Of a stretch of 41,531 nucleotides of DNA, positions 21,806-30,401 are shown one piece after another. The notes under the pieces were generated by a model, which had not been told where the DNA came from, ran no database searches, and worked only from the letters and a program-made list of their open reading frames with translations. The stretch covers positions 1 to 41,531 of the IMG/VR virus record IMGVR_UViG_3300025736_000063; one strand, written 5' to 3'. Within the stretch, counting starts at the first letter, position 1, and every line of letters begins with the position of its first letter. Position numbers and translations under genes: made by a program. The stretch comes from a virus.

Positions 21806-22030
21806 ATGCCTAGAATTGGTCCCGGAATGGATTTCGAACATAAGAGAAGAGTAGCTGAAGCTAAACTAGCAGCGGAAGAAGCGGAAATACTTAAACAGAA
21901 AATAGCTCTAAGAGATCGTGCAAAAACTTCTGGTAGAAGTGGAACGGTTAAAACTAGGAGAGCTGCAAGTAAGAGGGGAACTATTTTAAATAGTCTAGAT
22001 GATACTACAACTTCAATCTTAGGTAGATAA
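21806..22030 (+). CDS. Small basic protein between TerL and portal
   Basis: 74 residues, ribosome site AGGAGG. Residues 10-35 are a charged helix (EHKRRVAEAKLAAEEAEILK), the rest is Arg/Lys/Ser/Thr-rich and likely disordered, ending SLDDTTTSILGR. Similar small proteins sit at this place in related podovirus modules; role unknown, probably structural. TAATG overlap with the portal. Confidence 0.65.
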   Translation: MPRIGPGMDFEHKRRVAEAKLAAEEAEILKQKIALRDRAKTSGRSGTVKTRRAASKRGTILNSLDDTTTSILGR

Positions 22031-23634
22031 TGGAACAGGAAAAAGCCAACAGTTTACTCAAAGAGTATGAGACAGAAAAGTCTGACAAGTCTAACTGGAC
22101 TAATCATTGGGATGATGTAGCAAAGTATGGAATCCCGAGAAAAGATAATGTTTATGGTCAACTCTCCAAAGGGGATAAGACAGGGCAATATCTTTTTGCT
22201 AATTATGCTGTATGGGCCATAGACTTTCTATCAGCAGCATTACATGGACTCTTAACAAATCCAGCTTCAATCTGGTTTGGTATGTCTACAGGTAGAAGCA
22301 AATTAGATCAAATAGATAAGATTAGAATATGGATTGATGAAGTTACAGAGTTAATGGTAGAAGCACTTAATGAGTCTAACTTTCAAACAGAGATCCACGA
22401 ATCATATCAAGATATAGTTTCTTTTGGAACTAATCTTTTAAAGATGGAAGAAGATAAAGAAGAGATAATAGTATTTGAAAGTGTTCCAATTTATGAAGGA
22501 ACTATTAGTGAGAATCATAAAGGTGATGTTAATAGTGTAGGAAGAGAATTTCAGTTTGATGCCCTACAAATTTTTGAAAAGTTTGGAGAGTTACCAGAAG
22601 AAATAAAACGACAAATTGGTGATAGCACTACAAAGAAGTTTAATATTGTACATAAAGTTAAACCTGTAAAACAAGCTATATTTTTAAAGCAAATGCCAGA
22701 TAAGAAAGTAGTTCCTAAAGGTATGGAGTATGTATCCTTTTATATATTAAAAGAAGCTCCATATATTTTAGAAGTTAGTTTCTTCCATGAGTTCTGTTAT
22801 GCAGCAGCTAGATGGACTAAAAATTCAGGTGAGAAATATGGTCGTTCTCCTCTGATGAAAGCACTTCCAGAAGTTAAAACTAATAATGCTATGAAGAAAG
22901 TTACTATTCAGGGAGCGCAATTAGCAATAGCTCCCCCGGTAGAAACTCCAGACAATGCTTTTATGCGTCCTCTGAATTTAAAACCTTTTGGAGTTAACTA
23001 TAAAAGAGCTTCTTCTAAAGCAGAGACAAGAACTATATTTAGCGGAACTAGGCCAGACATTGGTTTAGATATGATACAAGATGGTAAAGAAGATATTAAG
23101 TTACACTTTTTTATCGATCAACTGAAATTAGTTATTTCAGATAGAATGACAGCAGCAGAAGTAAATATAAGAAGAGACCAACAACTACGATCATTAGGCC
23201 CAACACTAGGTAGACTCCATCGTGAACTACTAAAACCAATCATTAATAGATTATTTGGGATTATGTATCGTAGGGGTCTTTTCCCTGACGTACCAGATGA
23301 ATTAAAAGCTGCCACTAAAGGCAATAAATTCAATATGGTAATCAGATATAAATCAGCAATTGCAAAAGCTCAAGTTACTAGTGAAGCTGATAATGTTCTT
23401 CGAGCAGTAGACGCTACTGGCGCAGTGATAGAAGCTCAACCTGAAACAATGGATAATATTGACGGAGATGAATTGCTACTATACAATCTAAACTTATTCA
23501 ATGCTCCTGCTAAAACTATCAGGTCTAAAACTAAGAGAGATGAGATTAGAAAGGCAAGAGCAGAAGCAGCGAAGCGAGAGCAAGAAGCTGAGAACAGAAC
23601 TGAAGAAGCAGATGTAATCAATAAAATTAAGTAG
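22030..23634 (+). CDS. Portal (head-to-tail connector) protein
   Basis: 534 residues, close to T7 gp8 (536). Opens with W-x2-H-W-D-D-V-A-K-Y-G-I-P-R, contains the conserved S-A-A-L-H-G-L-L-T-N-P-A-S-I-W-F and G-E-K-Y-G-R-S-P-L-M-K-A-L-P stretches of the head-tail connector family, and M-T-A-A-E-V-N-I-R-R-D-Q with R-L-H-R-E-L-L near the crown. The last 60 residues are Ala/Glu/Arg helical. Forms the dodecameric ring at the unique capsid vertex, docking TerL and the tail. Confidence 0.93.
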   Translation: MEQEKANSLLKEYETEKSDKSNWTNHWDDVAKYGIPRKDNVYGQLSKGDKTGQYLFANYAVWAIDFLSAALHGLLTNPASIWFGMSTGRSKLDQIDKIRIWIDEVTELMVEALNESNFQTEIHESYQDIVSFGTNLLKMEEDKEEIIVFESVPIYEGTISENHKGDVNSVGREFQFDALQIFEKFGELPEEIKRQIGDSTTKKFNIVHKVKPVKQAIFLKQMPDKKVVPKGMEYVSFYILKEAPYILEVSFFHEFCYAAARWTKNSGEKYGRSPLMKALPEVKTNNAMKKVTIQGAQLAIAPPVETPDNAFMRPLNLKPFGVNYKRASSKAETRTIFSGTRPDIGLDMIQDGKEDIKLHFFIDQLKLVISDRMTAAEVNIRRDQQLRSLGPTLGRLHRELLKPIINRLFGIMYRRGLFPDVPDELKAATKGNKFNMVIRYKSAIAKAQVTSEADNVLRAVDATGAVIEAQPETMDNIDGDELLLYNLNLFNAPAKTIRSKTKRDEIRKARAEAAKREQEAENRTEEADVINKIK

Positions 23635-23643
23635 GAGTATATA

Positions 23644-23979
23644 ATGGCAAAGAAGAAAGCAGTAGGAAAAAAGAAGAAACTAACAACGAAAGAGGACAAT
23701 AAGAAATTCTCTAATGACCAAAGAGCAGATAATAAAAAACTGTTTGATGGAATAAGAAAAGAGTTAGGAGTTCCAAGAAAAAAGAAGCCAGTATATACAG
23801 AGGATGAAAAACCTGCTGTAGCTACAGGGAAGAGAATGGTTACTCGTCTTAAAAAAGAAGGAAAGAAGAAGGGCGGACAGATAGCGGATTATGAAAAAGA
23901 TAATATGTTAAAAGCTATAGATAAGATGGACGTTAGTATTGAAAATAAGGAGAGATTGAGAAAGCTCTGGAAAAAATAA
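23644..23979 (+). CDS. Lysine-rich basic protein
   Basis: 111 residues, extremely basic at both the N-terminus (MAKKKAVGKKKKLTTKED) and the middle (RLKKEGKKKGGQ). No family recognised. Possibly an assembly or DNA-condensing virion component; the ribosome site AGGAG is strong and it sits between portal and the Bbp19-like gene. Confidence 0.65.
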   Translation: MAKKKAVGKKKKLTTKEDNKKFSNDQRADNKKLFDGIRKELGVPRKKKPVYTEDEKPAVATGKRMVTRLKKEGKKKGGQIADYEKDNMLKAIDKMDVSIENKERLRKLWKK

Positions 23980-24003
23980 TAACCCTTTAACCGAGGAAAA
24001 GAA

Positions 24004-24282
24004 ATGTCACAAGACCAATTAAAGTCTCAAGTAGAGATGTACGAAAAGTACAAAACAGTATTCAACACATTGCCAGGCCAAGAAGTATTAAATGACTTAG
24101 CTAAAGAAAGCGGATTCTTCGCTTCTAGTGTTGACCTAGACAATCCAGATCCATGCGTAACTGCATATCATGATGGAGCAAGAACCTTCTTTATTAGGAT
24201 TCTTGAAATCTTAGGGAAAGATACTGTAGCATTGATGAAAATGTATGATGATATAACTGAACAACCACAGGGAGAAGAATAA
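24004..24282 (+). CDS. Bbp19-like phage protein
   Basis: 92 residues. F-N-T-L-P-G-Q-E-V-L-N-D-L-A-K, then T-A-Y-H-D-G-A-R-T-F-F-I-R-I-L is the signature of the Bbp19-like family first seen in Bordetella phage BPP-1, typically between portal and scaffold. No biochemical role is established. TAATG overlap with the scaffold gene. Confidence 0.8.
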   Translation: MSQDQLKSQVEMYEKYKTVFNTLPGQEVLNDLAKESGFFASSVDLDNPDPCVTAYHDGARTFFIRILEILGKDTVALMKMYDDITEQPQGEE

Positions 24283-25190
24283 TGAGTACAGAATTAGGAA
24301 CAGAAGATGAAGGAACAAAAGAAGAAGGTACTGAACTAGATAATGGTACTGCTCAAGATGAAGAAACAAAGATAGAATCTATCTATGGCGACTTAGAAGT
24401 TAAGTGGCCTGAAGGATTATCAGACGATCTAAAGAATGAGCCAAGCCTAAAGCCTTTCGTTAAAGAAGATGGAACAATAGATTTCGGTAATCTTGCTAAG
24501 AGTTATCACAATACTAAGAAAGACTATGGTAGAGCTAAAACAATTCTTCCATCAGAAAATGCTACTAAGGAAGAGATTGATGAATTTTACACTAAGGTAA
24601 ACGGTTTCGATCCAGAGTATGCAAATTACAAGCCAAATATCAACCAAGAGGACTCTCCTTTAGATGAAGCGTTTAATGAGTCTATTAAGCAATTTGCTCA
24701 CATTAATAGACTTCCTGCCAAAGCAGCAGAAGAATTACATGATCTTCTAGCTGAAGCTGCAAAAGATGAAGATGAAAGTGCTACAGCTAACCATGTTGAG
24801 ATGGTGGAAAAAGGTGTAGACCAGTTAAAATCTAAGTGGGGTGAATCCTATGATCCAAGAATAGCAGGGGCGAAACGCCTTATATCAGATTATCTTGGTG
24901 AAGATGAGAAACTTATGGAAGCCTTTGATGATCCGGAAATTGGAAGTAATCCTTTCATTATGGAACTACTTGGAACTATTAGTTCTAAGCTATATGAAGA
25001 AGGAGAATTTCACGGCAAAGGTGATAATCTAAATATGACACCTGAAGACGTAGAACTTCAAATCTCTGCTATTATGAATGATGGTGGGCATCCTTACCAT
25101 AATGCGGATAAAGGTGCAGAACACCAAAATGCAGTTAAAGAAATGTTAAAGCTATTCGAAGTCAGAGCAAAGTATAAAAATAAAAATTAA
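24282..25190 (+). CDS. Scaffolding protein
   Basis: 302 residues, strongly acidic, with an Asp/Glu/Thr-rich disordered start, W-P-E-G-L-S-D-D-L-K-N-E, F-G-N-L-A-K-S-Y and L-P-S-E-N-A-T-K-E-E-I-D-E-F motifs and a Lys-containing helical C-terminus (MLKLFEVRAKYKNKN). This is the standard profile of T7 gp9-like capsid assembly proteins, which line the prohead and leave on maturation. Placed directly before the capsid gene, as expected. Confidence 0.88.
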   Translation: MSTELGTEDEGTKEEGTELDNGTAQDEETKIESIYGDLEVKWPEGLSDDLKNEPSLKPFVKEDGTIDFGNLAKSYHNTKKDYGRAKTILPSENATKEEIDEFYTKVNGFDPEYANYKPNINQEDSPLDEAFNESIKQFAHINRLPAKAAEELHDLLAEAAKDEDESATANHVEMVEKGVDQLKSKWGESYDPRIAGAKRLISDYLGEDEKLMEAFDDPEIGSNPFIMELLGTISSKLYEEGEFHGKGDNLNMTPEDVELQISAIMNDGGHPYHNADKGAEHQNAVKEMLKLFEVRAKYKNKN

Positions 25191-25353
25191 TTCTTGCAAT
25201 CAGTTATAAACTGGATTATCCTACACTTAGGGAATAAGTGTGGGATTATCCTTTCTGGACCCCGCTTAAACTTATCTTAGAATTGACCCTGATTTTAGGA
25301 CTATCATTCGCGTAAATTTTTAAATTTAACTATTAATAATACTCGGAGGATAT
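25191..25353 (+). promoter_or_regulatory. Leader of capsid gene with hairpin between two GGATTATCC palindromes
   Basis: GGATTATCC at 25213-25221 and 25243-25251 flank a hairpin whose 9-bp arms CCTACACTT (25220-25228) and AAGTGTGGG (25236-25244) pair with one G-T. No T-run follows, so it may be an RNA-processing or attenuation site rather than a terminator. A CGGAGG ribosome site serves the capsid gene. I find no good promoter in the AT-rich part. Confidence 0.45.
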
Positions 25354-26304
25354 ATGAGTGTACAAATCACAACTGCTATGGTGGACATGTTTTCTGCAAA
25401 TGTTATGCATCTTGCACAACAGACAGAATCACGTTTAAGAAAATATTGTAGACAAGAAGTTCAGAACGCTGAAACAAAGTCTTATGACAGAGTAGGAAAA
25501 AAGACTGCTCAAAAGAAAACTGGTAGACATTCAGATGTAAACTATCAAGATACTCCACACTCAAGACGTAGAGTAACAATGGATTATTTCTATGATGCTG
25601 ATATGGTTGATGAAGAAGACAAAATCAAAACCATTATGAATGTTGAGAATGAATATGCTATCGCTATTGCAGGAGCACTTGCAAGAGCAATGGATGAAGT
25701 AATTATAGCTGCTGCTCTTGGCACAGCAATTACTGGAAGAGATGGATCTGGAACTGCTTCTTTAGCTAACGCTAATAAAGTTTCTTGCTTTGACGGAACA
25801 ACTACAACAGGTGTAGGCCTTAATGTACCTGTTCTTAGAAAAGTTAGAAAGCTTTTTAAGACGAATGAAGCTGTTAAAGATGGAGAAAAGATAATCTTTG
25901 TATTTGCTGCTGAACAAGCTGATAATTTACTTGGAACAACTCAAGCAACAAGTTCAGACTATGCTGCTATTAAAGCATTAGTTGATGGTGAAGTCAGTGT
26001 CTTCATGGGATTTGAATTTGTTAGAACTGAGTTACTTCCTTTCATGACTGAAGATAGTTCTTATAATGCTGTGACAGGCGTTGTTGGTTCTGGAACAGGA
26101 ACAAATACCGCTGCAACAACTAGACGTTGTTTTGCTTTTACAAATAAGAGAGCTCTTATTTGTGCAAATGGTAAAGAAGTTTCTGGTAAGTTGGACGTAA
26201 TACCTACAAAGCATCACGCCATTCAAGTTTATGGTGGATTCCTTTCAGGAGCCGTTAGAGTGGAAGAAGTTCAAGTTGTTGAAGTTCTTTGTTACGAAGC
26301 GTAA
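25354..26304 (+). CDS. Major capsid protein
   Basis: 316 residues, HK97-fold capsid of the Bbp17/Phage_capsid_2 kind. Y-D-R-V-G-K-K-T, P-H-S-R-R-R-V-T-M-D-Y-F-Y-D-A-D-M-V-D (near 70-90), A-L-A-R-A-M-D-E-V-I-I-A-A-A-L-G (near 110-125) and K-H-H-A-I-Q-V-Y-G-G near the end are the family signatures. Good CGGAGG ribosome site. Length similar to T7 gp10A (345). Confidence 0.92.
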   Translation: MSVQITTAMVDMFSANVMHLAQQTESRLRKYCRQEVQNAETKSYDRVGKKTAQKKTGRHSDVNYQDTPHSRRRVTMDYFYDADMVDEEDKIKTIMNVENEYAIAIAGALARAMDEVIIAAALGTAITGRDGSGTASLANANKVSCFDGTTTTGVGLNVPVLRKVRKLFKTNEAVKDGEKIIFVFAAEQADNLLGTTQATSSDYAAIKALVDGEVSVFMGFEFVRTELLPFMTEDSSYNAVTGVVGSGTGTNTAATTRRCFAFTNKRALICANGKEVSGKLDVIPTKHHAIQVYGGFLSGAVRVEEVQVVEVLCYEA

Positions 26305-26330
26305 TTTTTAATTTTTAGTCGGAGGACATT

Positions 26331-26792
26331 ATGACTGCATATTATATGGATAATTACACAAAAGCCGAAATTACAAAACCTTCTGGTAAGTACCCTAAAG
26401 GGGAAATGAAGGGACGTAGAAAGGTAATTGTAGACAGATTTACACTAGTCGATACTGCTGGAACAGCAGGACTTAATGTAAATGATCAAATTTTTGGAAT
26501 GAAAGTTCCTACAGATTCTTTAATTCTTAATGTTAAAGCTCATATCAATAAATCATTAGGTGCTACAGGTATCTTTGAAATTGGTAAATCATCTAATGCT
26601 GATGCTTATATTGGATCTATTGATGGTGGTGGACAAGCTGCATTTACAGAAATGAATGATGTTGCCACTGAGCCAGGCATTTACGAAAGAATTACAGACG
26701 AAACACAAATTATAGTAAATTGTACTGAAGTCATGGATGACTCTGTTCTCGACGCCGTTCTAACGATCGAAGTCGAGTATGTTAACGATTAA
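26331..26792 (+). CDS. Bbp16-like capsid-associated protein
   Basis: 153 residues, ribosome site CGGAGG. Mostly beta: V-D-R-F-T-L-V-D-T-A-G, K-V-P-T-D-S-L-I-L, then a T-I-E-V-E-Y end. In related podovirus modules the gene after the capsid gene encodes a Bbp16-like decoration or head protein. Similar pattern to the exported protein at 2305-2811. Followed by a hairpin that may reduce read-through. Confidence 0.7.
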   Translation: MTAYYMDNYTKAEITKPSGKYPKGEMKGRRKVIVDRFTLVDTAGTAGLNVNDQIFGMKVPTDSLILNVKAHINKSLGATGIFEIGKSSNADAYIGSIDGGGQAAFTEMNDVATEPGIYERITDETQIIVNCTEVMDDSVLDAVLTIEVEYVND

Positions 26793-26816
26793 CGAAATCT
26801 TTTTTCTCGGTTGGCT

Positions 26817-26840
26817 GTAGGGGATTCGTCCCCCTACTTT
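26817..26840 (+). terminator. Terminator-like hairpin after capsid genes
   Basis: GTAGGGG (26817-26823) pairs perfectly with CCCCTAC (26831-26837) across loop ATTCGTC, then TTT. Only three T, so partial attenuation between head and tail genes is more likely than full termination. Confidence 0.55.
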
Positions 26841-26855
26841 CTATAAGGGGTCGTA

Positions 26856-27419
26856 ATGAGTGATACTAGTATAGTTAATATGGCCCTTCACCGATTAGGT
26901 ACTGAGAGAATCAATGCTCTTTCGGACAATAACAAAAGAGCAAAATTAATGAATGATATTTTTGATACCATTCGTAAAGTCACTTTGGAAAATGGTGGTT
27001 GGTCATTTGCCAGGAAGAGAGTTAAATTATCCCCAACCACAACGACTCCTGAGTTCGGATTCACTTATCAATTCCTATTACCTTCTGATTGTCTAAAAGC
27101 TTTAACTGTACAGGATTCAAGCCTTATAGATATAACCTATAAGAAAGAAGGTAGGTTTTTATATTCTGATGAGCCTCTGCTATATGTAGTTTATATCTAT
27201 GATATAGAAGATGATTCACAATATTCGGGATTATTCAAAAGGGCCTTCGCTTTAGAGTTAGCAGTAGAAGGTAGCTATTCAATAAATCAAAATGTTAAAA
27301 TGAGGGAAAGTTTCATAGCAGAATTAGATGATAAGTATTCAGATGCGAGATGTAATGATTCTCAAGAGGCCGGACCTGACGAATATATTATAGACGACTT
27401 TCTCACTGTGAGGGGTTAA
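26856..27419 (+). CDS. Tail tubular protein A (T7 gp11-like adaptor)
   Basis: 187 residues (T7 gp11: 196). I-V-N-M-A-L-H-R-L-G, A-K-L-M-N-D-I-F-D-T-I-R, E-N-G-G-W-S-F-A-R-K-R and Y-Q-F-L-L-P-S-D-C-L are the gp11 family landmarks. Forms the dodecameric adaptor between portal and nozzle. Its stop overlaps the gp12-like start (TAATG), matching their stoichiometric assembly. Confidence 0.93.
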   Translation: MSDTSIVNMALHRLGTERINALSDNNKRAKLMNDIFDTIRKVTLENGGWSFARKRVKLSPTTTTPEFGFTYQFLLPSDCLKALTVQDSSLIDITYKKEGRFLYSDEPLLYVVYIYDIEDDSQYSGLFKRAFALELAVEGSYSINQNVKMRESFIAELDDKYSDARCNDSQEAGPDEYIIDDFLTVRG

Positions 27420-29893
27420 TGAAATTTGCCACTGCGATTAATAATGTAAGTTCGGGAGAACTAAGTCCCAAACTAGTTGGAAGGTTAGACCTTAAAGAAT
27501 ACCAACAAGGTGCTTTAAAACTTCAAAACTTTTACCCTTCTAGATCCGGTGGTGCCACTAAAAGAGTAGGTACTCGTTATCTAAGTCTAGTGGCAGACTA
27601 TTTCACAGATGCAGATAGGAATAAGATTCCTTTATATTCTTTTATATTTTCCAGAACAGAGACATACACCTTTTCTATAAGGTGGAGCTCTGTTTACTCT
27701 GAACTAATATTAGAAGTTTTTAACTTGTCTGGAACTAGGTTGGAAGCTATAAGATTGACAACTATTTTAACTGATACTATCTGGGGAAATATAGGAACTA
27801 TAAACCTAAACGGTTTCAGGTTAGCCCAATCGGCAGATAAAATTTTTATAGTACATAATGAAGGGAAAATAGAGCCTTTTGTGCTAGCTAGATTGGAGTC
27901 TGACTCTTTTGAAGTAACTCAACTAGTTCAAGAGGATTGGATAGGAAATCTAAAAGTAGGGCTATCAGTTCCCTATTTAGAAAATAATGTAAAAGATATA
28001 TTTTTTAAGCCTAGTGCCACAGGAGTGTACGGAACTGCTCTAACAGTTACATCTTATTCCGATTCTGGTGGGACTACAGTAACTCCTTTCTTTACACCTG
28101 AACATGTTGGAGCATATTTTAAAATAGACAATACAGGATTAACTGCGACAGGAATATTTAAGATAACAACTATAAGTGGAACTGCTGCCCTGTTTGCAAG
28201 TGGCACCATAGTGGCAGCTACAGATATAATAACTACTGGTTCTGCTCACGGATATACAACAGGCGATAAAGTAAAACTAAAATTGCTGACTGGCACAATC
28301 CCAGTAGGACTTACGGCAGATGCAACATATTATGTAATTTATTCTGCCGCTAATGCTTTATTGTTGGCGACTACTTTGACTTTAGCTCTTGCAGGAACCC
28401 AAGTAGATATAACTGATGTTGGAGCTGGAAATTATCAATTTGAAGTACTTGGAGTAAGTATAGCTACAGGGACAGTAATAGCAGGAGCTTTTACTGCTGC
28501 TCAAGTAAGTAAATTCTGGAATGAGGCAGCTTGGAGTAATTATCAAGGATGGCCTACAGCAATTACTTTTTGGAAACAAAGATTGATAATGGGGGGAGCT
28601 ACTCAGAACGGAGATACAGTTTATAATTCTTTAGTGGGAACTTATTACCATTTTATGCAGAATAAATTGATCCAAGATGCAGCATCAGAAGTTTCAGGAT
28701 TAGGTTATTTTGGAGCACTGGCCGTAAATGATGCTTTTGCACTTACTCTTAATAGTACAACAGTCAATAGAATATCATGGTTTGTAGCTGACAAGACTCT
28801 TCAGGTAGGAACAATAGGAGCAGAATGGACTGTAGAAACAAAAGATGGAGTTTATGGACCTACAAACTTTTCAGCTCTTCCTCAAGGGAATGTAGGTGGT
28901 AAAGGTATGGCCATCAAGGTAGGTAAGTCTGCTATATTTGTATCTAATGATGGTAAACGCTTAATGGAATCATCTTATTCAGATGAACAGGGGACTTATG
29001 TTTCTAGAGACTTAACAGTACTTTCCGATCAGATTAGGTTAAGGGGTGCAGATACTACAGGAAACTATAGTGATATTATTTTCAATAAAATAGTTTGGCA
29101 AGGCTCTAGAGGGATCCTTTGGATATTACTTTCAAATAATAAATTGGTAGCGATTACAATAGAGACTTCTACTGAAACAATAGGTTGGAGCCACCATATA
29201 ATAAGTGGAACTGATGCATCTATAACTGGAATCGCAATTATCCCGAATGCAGTGGGGGATTATGACGATGTTTGGCTGGCTGTCAAGAGAACAATAGATG
29301 GTGCAACTGTCTGTTATCTTGAAAAAATGGGAGCAGATTTTGAACACTCACTTTTGGATAATTCTTCTACTGACGATAATGATGTACCTTGGTATAGTGA
29401 TTCTTCTGTCCATATCACAAACACTCCTGCTAGTACAACTGTGGCAGGACTCGATCACCTAGAAGGTGAGACAGTAGATATTCTTGCAGATGGTGAAGTA
29501 ATAACTGCCAAAGTAGTAGATAGTGGAGAAATAGAGTTAGATGTAGCTGCTGAATCAATAATTGTCGGCCTTAATTATGTGGCACTATTTAAGTCGATGC
29601 CTATAGAGGCAGGATCTCAAATAGGTAATTCTCAAATATCTCTCACTAGAATAGATAAAATATTATTAAAGGTTTTTAATTCTTTGTTTGGACAATATGG
29701 TTCATCTGAAGGTAACCTATATGATCTAGAATATGAAAATGTCACTGTTCCAACCGGGGGAGTTTACACAGGAAATCTAGAAACAGAGTTTGATGCTACT
29801 CCTGATGAGGAGCAATACGTTGTCGTTAAGCATGATAAACCGACTCCATTCTCACTGATTGCAGTGTTTATGAGAGGAATGACGGGGGACTAG
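27419..29893 (+). CDS. Tail tubular protein B (T7 gp12-like nozzle)
   Basis: 824 residues (T7 gp12: 794). Starts N-N-V-S-S-G-E-L-S-P-K-L-V-G-R-L-D-L-K-E-Y then R-S-G-G-A-T-K-R-V-G-T-R-Y, the gp12 signature. About residues 275-345 hold an inserted H-G-Y-T-T-G-D-K-V...Y-Y-V-I...D-V-G-A-G-N-Y module common in tail proteins. W-K-Q-R-L-I-M-G-G and G-T-I-G-A-E-W later are also family features. Builds the hexameric tail nozzle. Confidence 0.93.
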   Translation: MKFATAINNVSSGELSPKLVGRLDLKEYQQGALKLQNFYPSRSGGATKRVGTRYLSLVADYFTDADRNKIPLYSFIFSRTETYTFSIRWSSVYSELILEVFNLSGTRLEAIRLTTILTDTIWGNIGTINLNGFRLAQSADKIFIVHNEGKIEPFVLARLESDSFEVTQLVQEDWIGNLKVGLSVPYLENNVKDIFFKPSATGVYGTALTVTSYSDSGGTTVTPFFTPEHVGAYFKIDNTGLTATGIFKITTISGTAALFASGTIVAATDIITTGSAHGYTTGDKVKLKLLTGTIPVGLTADATYYVIYSAANALLLATTLTLALAGTQVDITDVGAGNYQFEVLGVSIATGTVIAGAFTAAQVSKFWNEAAWSNYQGWPTAITFWKQRLIMGGATQNGDTVYNSLVGTYYHFMQNKLIQDAASEVSGLGYFGALAVNDAFALTLNSTTVNRISWFVADKTLQVGTIGAEWTVETKDGVYGPTNFSALPQGNVGGKGMAIKVGKSAIFVSNDGKRLMESSYSDEQGTYVSRDLTVLSDQIRLRGADTTGNYSDIIFNKIVWQGSRGILWILLSNNKLVAITIETSTETIGWSHHIISGTDASITGIAIIPNAVGDYDDVWLAVKRTIDGATVCYLEKMGADFEHSLLDNSSTDDNDVPWYSDSSVHITNTPASTTVAGLDHLEGETVDILADGEVITAKVVDSGEIELDVAAESIIVGLNYVALFKSMPIEAGSQIGNSQISLTRIDKILLKVFNSLFGQYGSSEGNLYDLEYENVTVPTGGVYTGNLETEFDATPDEEQYVVVKHDKPTPFSLIAVFMRGMTGD

Positions 29894-29894
29894 T

Positions 29895-30392
29895 ATGGAT
29901 CCAGTAACTATGGCATTTTTGGCTTCTACTGCCTTGTCTATCTATGGTAGTTATCAAGAAGGAGAAGCTAGAGAAGCTTCATTATTAGAAAAGCAAAAAC
30001 AAGATAATATGAGGGCCAATGAATTATTGGAGAGATTAGAGATAAATGTTGATGCAGCTAAGAGGGAGTCTAAGAGATTTCAAGGAAGTCAAATAGCTGC
30101 TGCTGCTTCGAGTGGAGCTGATGCTTTTAGTGGAGCAAATCTCGCAGCACTTGAAGACACAATAGATTCTTACGGAATGGAAATAACTAATATGAGAAGG
30201 GATGCTAGATTCCAAGCAGGTATGATTAGGCGTGGAGCTGAAAGTTATGGTAGAGATGCAGAATCAGCTAAGAAGTCTTCTCGCTTAAAAATAGCTGGAA
30301 CAGTCGCTTCAGCAGCAGTAACTACAGCTAAATATTATAGAGGTAAGGGAAATAAATCGAGTAGTTCAGTTAAATCAATCTATGACGAATAA
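29895..30392 (+). CDS. Internal virion / ejection protein (gp14-like)
   Basis: 165 residues, similar in size and position to T7 gp14 (196). Starts with a hydrophobic helix (MAFLASTALSIYGSYQEG), then long Ala-rich coiled-coil helices (R-D-A-R-F-Q-A-G-M-I-R-R-G-A) and a basic Ser-rich tail. In T7 gp14 forms the outer-membrane channel part of the ejection apparatus; the equivalence here is by position and composition. Confidence 0.7.
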   Translation: MDPVTMAFLASTALSIYGSYQEGEAREASLLEKQKQDNMRANELLERLEINVDAAKRESKRFQGSQIAAAASSGADAFSGANLAALEDTIDSYGMEITNMRRDARFQAGMIRRGAESYGRDAESAKKSSRLKIAGTVASAAVTTAKYYRGKGNKSSSSVKSIYDE

Positions 30393-30401
30393 GGTTAAAT
30401 T

